Source: Candidatus Bipolaricaulota bacterium
Lineage (GTDB): Bacteria; Bipolaricaulota; Bipolaricaulia; UBA7950; UBA9294
Assembly: GCA_030611415.1 (NCBI GenBank)
Contig: JAUWPW010000006.1
Span: forward strand, 1 to 47,897
Reading direction: 5' to 3'
Length of the DNA: 47,897 nucleotides
How positions within the stretch are numbered: position 1 is the stretch's first letter; each line of letters starts with the position of its first letter. The notes beneath the pieces are model-generated. The model was given only the letters and a program-made list of their open reading frames with translations, made no database searches and was not told where the DNA came from. Below, piece after piece: positions 34,893 to 43,570 of this stretch. The position numbers and the translations under genes were made by a program.

Positions 34893-36002
34893 TTATTGGA
34901 CTTTCCCACGGGCTTTGATCTGCCACACGTCCAGTATCTGGCCATCTTGCAGCACGTACATCTCATCGTGGAGGTTTACGGTGGGACAGACGTGATTGGG
35001 AACGATTTCGATCTTGTCTCCGATCTCCACTGTTTGGGCTGAACCATGAGTATCGATGACGCCGTGTTCCTCATTCAACATGACGATCCTCGCCTCTGGA
35101 ATTTCTTTGATGTACCCATATCCGCAATAGTCGAAAGTAAAGCAATTGAAAGCTTCTTCTGGGAACAGAGCCTTACTACCCGCATCAACCACGATGATGC
35201 CAGGACGCGGCATGCTGATCACTGTAGCTAAGACACTCAACGCACATTGGTCCCAGTTCGCCGCACCGAGACACACTTCGATGACATCATTGAACACGTA
35301 GGTTCCAGGGCGCATCTCGGTGATGCCTTCAACACTTGGGATAAAGGGGGCGGACACTGTGGATCCCACGCTAACAACTTTGATGTCGTGACCTGCCTTC
35401 CGCAGGGTCTCTGCATGGGAGACCATCTCCTGTCCAACCTCTAGTGACTTGCACTCAATGCTCGCTCGCGAAGTACCGTGCTCAACGTGGCCTTCGTGCG
35501 TCATAATACCAAGTAGTTTGATATTGTTTAGAGTGGAAATTTGCTTAGCCAATCTAAGTATCTCTCCCTTATCACTTAGACCACATCGATGCACTCCGGT
35601 GTCGATTTCGATCAGAACTTCGAGGTGAACGTTTTTCTGCTGGGCCGCCTCATTCAGCATTTGAGCACCAACATGGCTGTCAACAGCCACAATTAGACGG
35701 ATCTTTTTTGCAAGCGCCGTAAGTCTGTCCAACTTGCGACGGCCGATGACCTGGTTCGCGATAAATATGTCTTTGATCCCCGCTTCAGCCATTATCTCAG
35801 CTTCTCCGAGTTTGGCAACGGTGATCCCGTTCGCCTCGGCTTCAATTTGGAGTTTAGCGATCTCGGGGGTCTTGTGAGTCTTTGCATGTGGGCGAAGATT
35901 CAATCCATTCTTCCTGGCGATCGAAGCCATTGCGCCAATGTTATTCTTCAGCCGCTCCAAATCCATCAGTAAAGCAGGCGTGTCGATGTCATAGTTGGCC
36001 AT
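34893..36002 (-). CDS. D-threonine aldolase/D-serine dehydratase-like PLP enzyme
   Basis: A 369-residue fold-III PLP enzyme (alanine-racemase-type barrel plus metal-binding C-terminal domain). The Schiff-base lysine lies in LRPHAKTHK near residue 45, preceded by the DIDTPALLMDLERLKNN signature. The C-terminal metal site reads PNHVCPTVNLHD: His-x-Cys as in eukaryotic-type D-serine dehydratase, where D-threonine aldolases usually have His-x-Asp. It would break down a D-hydroxy amino acid to a 2-oxoacid and ammonia or to glycine and an aldehyde. Start at ATG 36002 with GGAGA 8 nt upstream. Last gene of the long minus-strand cluster. Confidence 0.82.
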   Translation of the reverse strand: MANYDIDTPALLMDLERLKNNIGAMASIARKNGLNLRPHAKTHKTPEIAKLQIEAEANGITVAKLGEAEIMAEAGIKDIFIANQVIGRRKLDRLTALAKKIRLIVAVDSHVGAQMLNEAAQQKNVHLEVLIEIDTGVHRCGLSDKGEILRLAKQISTLNNIKLLGIMTHEGHVEHGTSRASIECKSLEVGQEMVSHAETLRKAGHDIKVVSVGSTVSAPFIPSVEGITEMRPGTYVFNDVIEVCLGAANWDQCALSVLATVISMPRPGIIVVDAGSKALFPEEAFNCFTFDYCGYGYIKEIPEARIVMLNEEHGVIDTHGSAQTVEIGDKIEIVPNHVCPTVNLHDEMYVLQDGQILDVWQIKARGKVQ

Positions 36003-36129
36003 AAGTGACGTCTCCTTCATACGCTAGTATCTAGTTCCATGAATCGGCATACCTCTTCTTGAACGGTGTCGCGTAGACAGCCTTCTCTGGGCAATCTCCC
36101 AAGTCATCCTGATCTCAGGTCTGTCGTAC

Positions 36130-36545
36130 TCAAATCGTGATGTTGAGTCCCAATCCCCTCTCAACGGCCTTCTTCTGCGCAAATAGAGCAATTGCCGTAT
36201 CTTGCACGCCTACTCCTGTCAGATCACAAACCGTAATCTGTTCATCCCTTTCGCGACCGCGCTTGTTGCCCGCTGTAATTTCACCCAATTCGGTTAATGG
36301 AACATCCTCGGAAATCGCCTTTGCCTCTATGCCATGGTGCAACTCTCCCAGTCGCAAACATTGTGACTTGCGGTCACAGACCAGTCCATCCGCACGGGTT
36401 AGAACCTCTGGAAAAAGCTCGTGTTTCCCTTCAGCGTCTGCTCCCATTGCGGTAATATGTAGTCCTGGGTGGAGCCACTCTGGCCTTAGGAAAGGTGTCC
36501 GCGATGGTGGCTGCAGTAACCCATAAGAAAATTGTGGCGCAAGAG
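36130..36545 (-). pseudogene. Truncated, frameshifted ornithine cyclodeaminase/mu-crystallin gene
   Basis: The frame ending at 36130 reads as the C-terminal third of an ornithine cyclodeaminase-family protein: RTPFLRPEWLHPGLHITAMGADAEGKHEL, then LGEITAGNKRGRERDEQITVCDLTGVGVQD, ending NITI. Just upstream, the homologous VTAAT stretch lies in another frame, so there is also a frameshift near 36505. Homology stops a few bases after the end of the neighbouring sugar-module gene (36554). The intact protein is about 320 residues and starts far upstream, where GC-rich foreign genes now lie. It probably once worked with the adjacent D-amino-acid enzyme. Confidence 0.75.
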
Positions 36546-36553
36546 GGTCCGCT

Positions 36554-37240
36554 CTACTTTCGTTCTTCGGTTTCGTTGACTACCGCGACAACTTGATCCT
36601 CCAAGCTACCCGAAGGAACAATCCTTCTATCGAAAACGGCTGTCCCGATCGTGAATGCATAGGCTCCGGCTTTGACTACACGTCTGATCTGATCAAGGCT
36701 ATTCACACTTCCTGCGACGATCACCGGAATCTCCAATGCGTCAATGACGCGTTCCATCAACTCCTCAGGATTCTCCTTATGGCGGTAGGCCAGCAGATCG
36801 ATCCCAGCCACCCCCATCTCCTGTTTCTCCAACGCCTCGGCAACGATCTCATCGATCGAGCCGTGCAGCACGGACGGAATTCCGGAGATATTGCCGACGA
36901 ACGGATAGAATTGGATGCCCGTTCCCTTGATGATCTCCATGACATCTTCCGCGTATTGGCCGTACGATCCGATCAGCCGGTCGACGCCGAGTTCGGCTGC
37001 GATCCGCGCTCCACGAAGGGTCGATTCGCGGTCTTCGCTGACAACCTCGAGATAACTGGTCAATCCGGCATCGTCAATCGCCTTTTTCAGTTCCACAAGT
37101 CGATGCTTGGGGATACCGACGTCTTTGAACCCGATATTCTTCACTCCGAGGTTCTTCACATCATCGAGAACGCGGATCGGCGTCGGGATCGTCCGATCGT
37201 TGTATGTCAGAAAGAAAATGAAATCAGTCATTTGTTGCAT
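36554..37240 (-). CDS. HisA-like TIM-barrel protein of unknown function
   Basis: A 228-residue single-domain beta/alpha barrel. The C-terminal half has the standard phosphate-binding signature (VIVAGSVNSLDQI, then GAYAFTIGTAVF), and the N-terminus TDFIFFLTYNDRT is shared with uncharacterised proteins found in carbohydrate operons. It probably binds a sugar phosphate and acts as an aldolase, epimerase or decarboxylase after the FGGY kinase encoded 11 bp upstream. Base composition is GC-richer than the flanking amino-acid genes. I do not recognise a characterised homologue. Confidence 0.6.
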   Translation of the reverse strand: MQQMTDFIFFLTYNDRTIPTPIRVLDDVKNLGVKNIGFKDVGIPKHRLVELKKAIDDAGLTSYLEVVSEDRESTLRGARIAAELGVDRLIGSYGQYAEDVMEIIKGTGIQFYPFVGNISGIPSVLHGSIDEIVAEALEKQEMGVAGIDLLAYRHKENPEELMERVIDALEIPVIVAGSVNSLDQIRRVVKAGAYAFTIGTAVFDRRIVPSGSLEDQVVAVVNETEERK

Positions 37241-37251
37241 CTCCTGTAGTT

Positions 37252-38784
37252 CTAGAAACTTTTACTCGCGGTAAACATTCCGCATAGGTCTTCGTAGAGT
37301 TTTGTGTACGCGGCGTACATCCTGGAATACTTCCCGGCAAGCTCATCGCGTGGCTCGGTGCTCGCCGGCGCAAGTCTCACCGTCTTGTCGACGGCCTCGT
37401 CGACGGTCTGCCACACACCGGTCGCTACACCGGCCAAGATAGCCGCGCCAAGGCATGCGGCATCCTGAGGATCCTGGGACACGATGACGGGGCGTTCCGT
37501 GACATCGGCTTTCATCTGCAGCCACAGTTTGCTCTTCGCACCGCCGCCAAGAGACCGGATCTCTTCGACCTTTATTCCTAATCCCTCAAACGCGTCGATC
37601 AATCTTCGGATCGCAAAGCACAGTGATTCCATAATCGCTCGAATCATGTGAGCCTTCGTGTGCCGCATCGTGAGCCCGAAGAACACGCCCTTGGCATCGG
37701 TATTCGATTCAGGCGGTCCTGCCCCCTGTAGATGCGGCAGAACGACGAGCCCTTCCGAACCAGGCGGAACGTTCGCCGCTTCACCCGTCATCAGATCGTA
37801 CGCGTCGACTCTGGTCCGTTCGGCGACCGACAATTCTTCCTGGCAGAACTTGTCCCTGAACCAGCGGAAGACCATCCCGCCAGTCGTAAAGGAATGCGCC
37901 ATGTACATGTCCGGCAGAGCGAAGTAGAAGCAGGGAATTTTCCCCTCCGGATCTTCGAACGGTTTATCGACAAGAGCACACATGGCGAGTGCGGCTCCGA
38001 TGTTCTCCGTCACCACGCCAGGACGGATGCAGCCGACGCCGATCGCGCCGCAAGCTTGATCAAGCCCTCCTGTGACAACGACGGTATCGGGAGAAAGGCC
38101 CAACTCGCGCGCGATCTCCTCTCGAATCGACCCGATGGCTTCGCCCGGCTCCCGGATCTCCGGAAGCTGAGAGGCGGAGATTCCGAGATACGCAAGCATC
38201 TCGTTCCACCACTGTTTCGTGTGGATGTCCCAGTACGTGGTTGAACAAAGGAGCGATCCTTCGGATACGTACTCCCCGGTCAGCCGATGGATCAACCAAT
38301 CCTCGATAAGCAGGAACTTGTCCACCTGCTCGAACAACTCCGGCTCGTTCCGCTTCATCCACAGGATCTTGGCAGCGGGCCATGTCGCACACATCGAGAC
38401 CTGTCCCGTCTTTCGCACAAGTTCGCTCTGCGGGAACACTTCGGCGAGGATCTCCGCCTCCTCGTGCGCACGGCTGTCCATCCAGACAATCGCCGGGCGA
38501 ACCGAGATACCATCCTTGTCCACCGGTATCAGCGTTTCCCCCTGTGCTGAAATCCCGATGCAGCGGATGTCCTCCGGAGCGACTGAACCGTTGCCCAAAA
38601 CTGCTTGAACCCCGCGCTTAACGGCGTTCCAATAGACCTCGACATTCTGTTCGACGACAAGCACCGATGGAACGATCAATTCGTACTCCTGGGTGGATTT
38701 CGCCACCAGGCGTCCGTCATCGGTGAACAGGGCCGTCTTGATCGCCGTCGTCCCGAGATCGAAGCTCAGTATGTATTCGGTCAT
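37252..38784 (-). CDS. FGGY-family carbohydrate kinase (xylulokinase-like)
   Basis: A 510-residue sugar kinase starting at ATG 38784 (MTEYILSFDLGTTAIKTALF); a much longer open frame upstream is antisense-like and not part of the protein. The N-terminal ATP-site DLGTT, the mid-protein WMDSRAHEEAE, GGLDQACGAIGVG and the C-terminal SLGGGAKSKLWLQMKADV segments are typical of FGGY kinases, nearest xylulokinase in length and motif pattern. It would phosphorylate a ketose made by the isomerase-like protein encoded just upstream. GC-rich like its two neighbours. Confidence 0.88.
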   Translation of the reverse strand: MTEYILSFDLGTTAIKTALFTDDGRLVAKSTQEYELIVPSVLVVEQNVEVYWNAVKRGVQAVLGNGSVAPEDIRCIGISAQGETLIPVDKDGISVRPAIVWMDSRAHEEAEILAEVFPQSELVRKTGQVSMCATWPAAKILWMKRNEPELFEQVDKFLLIEDWLIHRLTGEYVSEGSLLCSTTYWDIHTKQWWNEMLAYLGISASQLPEIREPGEAIGSIREEIARELGLSPDTVVVTGGLDQACGAIGVGCIRPGVVTENIGAALAMCALVDKPFEDPEGKIPCFYFALPDMYMAHSFTTGGMVFRWFRDKFCQEELSVAERTRVDAYDLMTGEAANVPPGSEGLVVLPHLQGAGPPESNTDAKGVFFGLTMRHTKAHMIRAIMESLCFAIRRLIDAFEGLGIKVEEIRSLGGGAKSKLWLQMKADVTERPVIVSQDPQDAACLGAAILAGVATGVWQTVDEAVDKTVRLAPASTEPRDELAGKYSRMYAAYTKLYEDLCGMFTASKSF

Positions 38785-38818
38785 AGTAGTCCTTGTTGTT
38801 TCTCCGTAGATCCCCCGT

Positions 38819-40156
38819 TCATAAGTTCGTAACGAAAATGCCGAGGAATTCGGCCAGATCGCAGAGATCCTCTCGAAGATCGCCCTCGGCCAAAACGAAG
38901 TGGTGTTCCATTCCGGCGTTCGCCAGGAGAGACAGAAGATCCTCGCCTGCCCAGGTGGCTTCCAGCTTGGCCAGTGAAACGCCGCCCATCCGGTGCCATT
39001 CCTCAAGCGACATTCCCTTGCATTCAACCTGCCCAGCGAACAACCGGTATGAATCCGAATCGTCCCAGACATTGACAAGGGTCGCCTTGTCCATTTTCCG
39101 AATTGGGAACTGCACGAAGCAGCCCGTCTCTCCTTCTCCAGCGATTGTCACTTCGTCGAGGCTCGCTGCGAGCGACAGCGCACAGCTGCCGGCGTGCCCG
39201 AGATATAAGGTCCCGTTCTCCGGACCGATATAGGCCAGCTCCCCGAGCATCGACGGCGCGGATGAAAGATCTCCGAGGAGGTTCATGACGGTCGTCCGCG
39301 CAAGGTCGCCCTCCGTCTCGAGGACGAATCCGTCATCTCCAAGCCACGATGCAGCGAGATTCGCCGCCCCCCACGCGTACGGATAGGTCTGAATCGTCGC
39401 GGCATCGAGCTGGTATCGGCCTTGGAGCTCCTCGATTGCCAGCGTCTCCGCCGCCGCTACGAGCAGGCGATTCTCTTCCCCCGGTTCGACCGCCGGCAGC
39501 TGTCCTTGGCTCGCCTTTGCCTGAACCAGTTCCTTTCGACGATCCAGCGAAACCCGCTCGACAGTCTCCAGAAATTCGGTCATCTCGATATGAATCACCG
39601 ATGCTCCGAAAAGCTCTCCGAGATCCCATTCCCCCGAAGTCATGTCCTGCGGTCCGAACGCCCGCCACGTCGACCGGGGGCCAATCAGACCGATGTGACG
39701 AGGCTCGTCCCGATGCGCGACCTTCGCTACAAGGGCGTATCGGTCGACCGCATCGCAGATTCGATCTTCGCTCGGCGTCCCGTACGCGAGTTTGAAGCCA
39801 ATTCCCCGATTGCGCAGGATTCCCGCGAAATGCTGGACCGCGGCGACCGAATACGTTTCCGGATACGGCAATCCCCACAGGAAGAGCGGAGCTCCGCTGC
39901 ACCGCGAGATCAAGTATGGAATCGAATCTCTGGCCCACGTTGCGTGGATCAGGACAGCCAAATCGACGTTCTCACTACGGAATCGGGTGCCCGCTTCAAC
40001 GGCGCCCGCATCGGTAAGAACGGTCTCCTCGTGTTTGATGATGACTACACCTCTGCGTTCCAGTTGATCGCCAGCTTCGGCCAACAGCGAACCCGCTCGT
40101 TCAAGCCCGGATTCTGCTTCGTTGCCAACAACTGCTAGACCTACTCTGGGGTTCAT
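38819..40156 (-). CDS. L-fucose/L-arabinose isomerase-like protein
   Basis: A 445-residue protein of the fucose/arabinose isomerase fold. The N-terminal domain has the three-layer sugar-isomerase pattern (GLAVVGNEAE, LAVLIHATWARDSIPYLI, APLFLWGLPYPET). The middle carries an acidic metal-site-like motif after TIQTYPYAWGAAN and an EGDLARTTVMNLLGDL segment, followed by GTLYLGHAGSCALSL. Members convert aldoses to ketoses; the usual catalytic residues are not all obvious here, so a divergent isomerase is likely. First gene of the GC-rich module; 34 bp before the kinase gene. Confidence 0.75.
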   Translation of the reverse strand: MNPRVGLAVVGNEAESGLERAGSLLAEAGDQLERRGVVIIKHEETVLTDAGAVEAGTRFRSENVDLAVLIHATWARDSIPYLISRCSGAPLFLWGLPYPETYSVAAVQHFAGILRNRGIGFKLAYGTPSEDRICDAVDRYALVAKVAHRDEPRHIGLIGPRSTWRAFGPQDMTSGEWDLGELFGASVIHIEMTEFLETVERVSLDRRKELVQAKASQGQLPAVEPGEENRLLVAAAETLAIEELQGRYQLDAATIQTYPYAWGAANLAASWLGDDGFVLETEGDLARTTVMNLLGDLSSAPSMLGELAYIGPENGTLYLGHAGSCALSLAASLDEVTIAGEGETGCFVQFPIRKMDKATLVNVWDDSDSYRLFAGQVECKGMSLEEWHRMGGVSLAKLEATWAGEDLLSLLANAGMEHHFVLAEGDLREDLCDLAEFLGIFVTNL

Positions 40157-40193
40157 GAATAGATACCTCCTTGTACTAATAGTTGGTTGCGTT

Positions 40194-40237
40194 CTGTCTT
40201 GCAGGAACCTCGTCTCAATTGGGTTCTTGCAAGACAG
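40194..40237. repeat. 16-bp inverted repeat between two operon parts
   Basis: CTGTCTTGCAGGAACC (40194-40209) and GGTTCTTGCAAGACAG (40222-40237) are reverse complements with one G-T mismatch and a 12-nt loop. The hairpin lies in the 106-bp gap between the aminotransferase gene and the GC-rich sugar module. No T-run follows on either strand, so it may be an attenuator, an operator or a junction mark rather than a simple terminator. Confidence 0.6.
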
Positions 40238-40262
40238 GTCCTCGCTTCACCGCTGATCTTGG

Positions 40263-41549
40263 CTAGCGCTTCGTGCTCACAAACGTTTTCAGCGCAGCCG
40301 TATCATTCAAGGAATCAATCAACCGTGTCAGCTCTTCTCTTGTATTGTAAGGAGCGATCCCGACTCTTATCAGGCCTCCTTGATCCCGCAGCCCAAGGCG
40401 TTCAACCAATCTGGCAGCAAAGAAATCACCATGCCACACAGACAGGCCTCTTTCACCAAGGTAGTCAGCAACTTCATAGGGGGTAAAACCATCATAGGTA
40501 AAGGAAACTGTAGATGTTCGCGGATGTCCTGTCGGAGGGCCATAAATCTTGATCTTATTAATTTTCTCTAGTCCTTTGATGAGATACTGTGTCAATTCCG
40601 CTTCGTACTCATCAAACACAATGAGTCCGGCAACAATCCGATTCCGTCGAGTGTCACCCCTGCTTTCCGGTGTCTTGTTGAGCTGTTTTCCAAATTTGGC
40701 TCCCATATCAGCAACAAAACCCACCGCCGCTGCCGCACCAGCAATTCCTTCGTGATGAAGCGTACCGGTCTCGAACATGTCTGGCGGATAGCTCTTTTGC
40801 GGTCGTACACGCATCGGCCTGAGTTTACTCAGTACCTCTTTCTTGGCATACATAACACCAATGTGGGGACCGAAGAACTTGTAGGCCGAGCAAAAGAGGA
40901 AGTCTGTCCCGATCTCCCGCACGTCGATCGATCGGTGAGCCGCATAATGAACAGCATCAACAATAGTAAAAGCGCCTACAGAATGGGCCATTTTGACGAC
41001 CTTCTTAACATCCGTAATCGTACCAACAGCGTTTGATGCGTAGTTTACTGCGACTACTCTCGTGCCTGCGGAAAGTTTCCTCTCAAGATCAGCCATGCTG
41101 AGCGTACAGGTTTCTGTGTCAACAACAGCTTCTTCAACTATGACCCCGCGCTCTCGAAGCTGCTCCCACGGCCCTCGGTTTCCTTCATGATCGATCTCTG
41201 TTATGATGACTTTGTCGCCCACCGTCATCTCCCTCATCAACGCCTGAGCAAGAGAGAAATTTAAGGTAGTCATGTTGGCACCGAAGATGACTTCATCTGA
41301 TGAGCAATTGAAGAAATCAGCAAACGCACAACGAGCTTCTTTCAACATCTGATCGGTCTTCCTGCTGGTCTCAAACATACCCTCGACATTCGCATTACTG
41401 TTGATCAGATAGTCGTCCACGGCCTGAATAACGGTCTGTGGGACCTGATACCCTCCTGGCCCGTCCAAAAAAGCCACTGGATAACCGTTTACTGTATTTG
41501 CAAGCGAAGGAAACTCCTTCCTTATGTGAGTGCTCAGTGTCTCCGTCAA
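40263..41549 (-). CDS. Class-V aminotransferase (cysteine-desulfurase-like)
   Basis: A 428-residue PLP enzyme starting at TTG 41549, 7 nt after AAAGGAG. Class-V features are visible: FLDGPGGYQVPQTVI near residue 28, GANMTTLNFSLAQAL near 95, DHEGNRGPW near 125, VDAVHYAAHRSID near 195 with the cofactor aspartate, and the Schiff-base lysine in FCSAYKFFGPHIGV near 230. The branch is the cysteine-desulfurase-like/isopenicillin-epimerase group with no cysteine loop for sulfur transfer, so it more likely acts on an amino acid. It follows a DapF-like epimerase gene in the peptide-importer cluster. Confidence 0.82.
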   Translation of the reverse strand: MTETLSTHIRKEFPSLANTVNGYPVAFLDGPGGYQVPQTVIQAVDDYLINSNANVEGMFETSRKTDQMLKEARCAFADFFNCSSDEVIFGANMTTLNFSLAQALMREMTVGDKVIITEIDHEGNRGPWEQLRERGVIVEEAVVDTETCTLSMADLERKLSAGTRVVAVNYASNAVGTITDVKKVVKMAHSVGAFTIVDAVHYAAHRSIDVREIGTDFLFCSAYKFFGPHIGVMYAKKEVLSKLRPMRVRPQKSYPPDMFETGTLHHEGIAGAAAAVGFVADMGAKFGKQLNKTPESRGDTRRNRIVAGLIVFDEYEAELTQYLIKGLEKINKIKIYGPPTGHPRTSTVSFTYDGFTPYEVADYLGERGLSVWHGDFFAARLVERLGLRDQGGLIRVGIAPYNTREELTRLIDSLNDTAALKTFVSTKR

Positions 41550-41635
41550 TATACATCTCCTTTCCAAAGTTATGAATGGATGCCGAAAAAAATACGGCGT
41601 CTTCTTTCCCCGTCCGTGATGATATTAGCTCATAT

Positions 41636-42568
41636 TTAGATCCATAGCTTCCCTGTTGCCACGATCTCAACGAGACTGTGACTGATGTACGCCTGTGTCA
41701 CCTTTCTGTCTTGAACAACGAGGCGCAACTCCATAGTGTCGGGTCCGCCCAGGCTGAATATATCGCCCCCCGTTTCAAAAAGCAGGGAGATATCCCCATT
41801 TTCGTCGATCTCTCCGTTCTCCACCATGGCGATGCCAACAGCTACGGTCCCTGTCCCACATGATGGCTCGTAGTACCTCTGGTCAAGACCATGAGGGAAG
41901 ACGAGACGTCCAGAGTGGCTCTTGGAGTACAAATCATACAGTGAGAAACATGAGGTCTCCCGTCCAATATATCTATGGAATTCATGTTGCGCTTCCTGGA
42001 ATATGCGAAACTCTTTCTCGTCCATTTGCTCAAACCTCATGTCGGGATAGACCTGCTTCGCAGCATCACCATTCATGACGAGGAACGTGCCAACTTTCAG
42101 TGCATCTATACCGGCAACTTTGAGGCGCTCAATACCCAAGGCATAACACGCTTCCACAAAAGCTGTCATATCAGTAAATACTCGCTCAACTTTCCCGTCC
42201 TGATGAAGGATTCTTAACCGAACGGGCCCTACGCCAGTTTCCAGAACCACATTCGTCTCCGGTTCCTCAATTGTCAGCCCAACGTGAGACGCTAGATCGG
42301 TTTCAACAATCGCTTTACCCAAGACTTGAGTTAATCCACCACACATACCGAGGAGCTCATATGAAGTGGCGTCGAGTATCTCCAACTTGATGTCAGCTAT
42401 TTCAGACTGATACACAAGCCCTGAGTTATGTCCTCCGATACTGGGCTTGGCAAGCACAGATGCTGCAACCGGAATCCCCTGTCCTTCTGGCATCTGGTCT
42501 GCGTAAAGCAGGACAATCTCATTTCCTCCCATGTGCCCTTTGATGAAATCAACTCTCTTCTTCTCCAT
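41636..42568 (-). CDS. Diaminopimelate-epimerase-like racemase/epimerase
   Basis: A 310-residue protein of the DapF/proline-racemase fold. Each half carries the catalytic-cysteine loop: MCGGLTQVLGKA (first half, about residue 78) and EPSCGTGTVAVGIAM (second half, about 235), so a two-base racemisation is feasible. The N-terminus FIKGHMGGNEIVLLYA corresponds to the DapF start. Residues around the loops differ from both DapF and proline racemase, so the substrate is open; the surrounding D-amino-acid genes suggest an imported amino acid. Start at ATG 42568, 7 nt after GGAGG. Confidence 0.75.
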   Translation of the reverse strand: MEKKRVDFIKGHMGGNEIVLLYADQMPEGQGIPVAASVLAKPSIGGHNSGLVYQSEIADIKLEILDATSYELLGMCGGLTQVLGKAIVETDLASHVGLTIEEPETNVVLETGVGPVRLRILHQDGKVERVFTDMTAFVEACYALGIERLKVAGIDALKVGTFLVMNGDAAKQVYPDMRFEQMDEKEFRIFQEAQHEFHRYIGRETSCFSLYDLYSKSHSGRLVFPHGLDQRYYEPSCGTGTVAVGIAMVENGEIDENGDISLLFETGGDIFSLGGPDTMELRLVVQDRKVTQAYISHSLVEIVATGKLWI

Positions 42569-42689
42569 TCTCAATCCTCCCCATTCCGCATGCCCTAGTC
42601 TATCTCTTCTTCCTGTAAATAGACATCCAGTCTACTTTCCGCATACAAGGATCAGCTTCACTTTACCCATTACATCAGCGGCGCTATCA

Positions 42690-43538
42690 TCATTTCGTGA
42701 GTTTCTTCGTATGTGGATCTATCAGGTCGCGGAGACCATCCCCCAAGAGGTTGAATCCCAGGACCGTGATTAGGATAGCTATACCGGGCAGGACGCTAAG
42801 CCAAGGGGCATTGTAGAAATAATTACGCCCCGCGTTCAACATAGTGCCCCACTCCGGCAGCGGAGGCTGTGCTCCAAGCCCAAGAAATCCCAGGGATGCA
42901 GCAATGAGAATCGCATCACCAATTCCGAGGGTTCCTATGACCAGTATAGGTGCAATGGCATTAGGCAATATATGCTTAGACAGTATTCTGAAACGGGAGC
43001 AGCCTATTGTTTTTGCTGCCTCTACATAGTTTTCCTCTTTGATTGATAACGTTTTGGATCGTGCCAAACGACACGTGCCGCACCAGTTCGTTATCCCCAG
43101 CGCGATAAACAGGTTATGTAATCCCGGCCCCAATAAGGCCATGAGGGCCAGTGCGAAGATCAATACCGGTATTGATAGAGTCGCGTTTGTCAGGAACATG
43201 ATGACATCATCCCAAACGCGCCCGTAGAAACCAGCAACAATCCCCAACACACCACCGATAACTGTGTTCGCAAGCTGAGCGATTAGTCCCACTAGGAGAG
43301 AGATTCGTGCACCGAAAAGAAGTCGGCTCAACATATCTCGCCCGCAATGGTCGGTTCCTAACAGGTAACGGCTATCTTCCCCGATTCCCAGGAGCGCATC
43401 GTTCAGATTGCCATGTGCGTAGTGGTACGGAGAAAGCAGGGGCGCAAACACCGCGATGAAGCAGACCAGTATCACAAGAGTTGCGCCTATGACCGCGTTC
43501 TTCTTCCGCCAGAAACGCTTCAAGCTTTTGTGGCTCAA
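42690..43538 (-). CDS. Peptide/nickel-type ABC transporter permease (DppC/OppC-like)
   Basis: A 282-residue membrane protein starting at TTG 43538, 8 nt after GGAGG. It has an N-terminal helix followed by APLLSPY, the LLGTDHCGRDMLSRLLFGARISL segment that defines DppC/OppC, an EAA loop (YVEAAKTIGCSRFRILSKHILPN) and the C-terminal GFLGLGAQPPLPEWG motif. Upstream in-frame codons overlap the DppB gene and are not used. Second permease of the peptide importer; the ATPase genes are missing from the cluster. Confidence 0.92.
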   Translation of the reverse strand: MSHKSLKRFWRKKNAVIGATLVILVCFIAVFAPLLSPYHYAHGNLNDALLGIGEDSRYLLGTDHCGRDMLSRLLFGARISLLVGLIAQLANTVIGGVLGIVAGFYGRVWDDVIMFLTNATLSIPVLIFALALMALLGPGLHNLFIALGITNWCGTCRLARSKTLSIKEENYVEAAKTIGCSRFRILSKHILPNAIAPILVIGTLGIGDAILIAASLGFLGLGAQPPLPEWGTMLNAGRNYFYNAPWLSVLPGIAILITVLGFNLLGDGLRDLIDPHTKKLTK

Positions 43539-43570
43539 CTCAACATCCTCCTCGATCGATACAATGTCAA

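Noticed and set aside
38785-39078. N-terminal extension of the FGGY kinase
   Set aside because: The extra 98 codons overlap the isomerase-like gene in another frame and are typical of open frames in GC-rich DNA; the family start is at 38784.
39333-39938. Several long frames on both strands within 37.3-40.1 kb
   Set aside because: They are arginine/serine/proline-rich shadow frames of the GC-rich module, without ribosome sites or homology.
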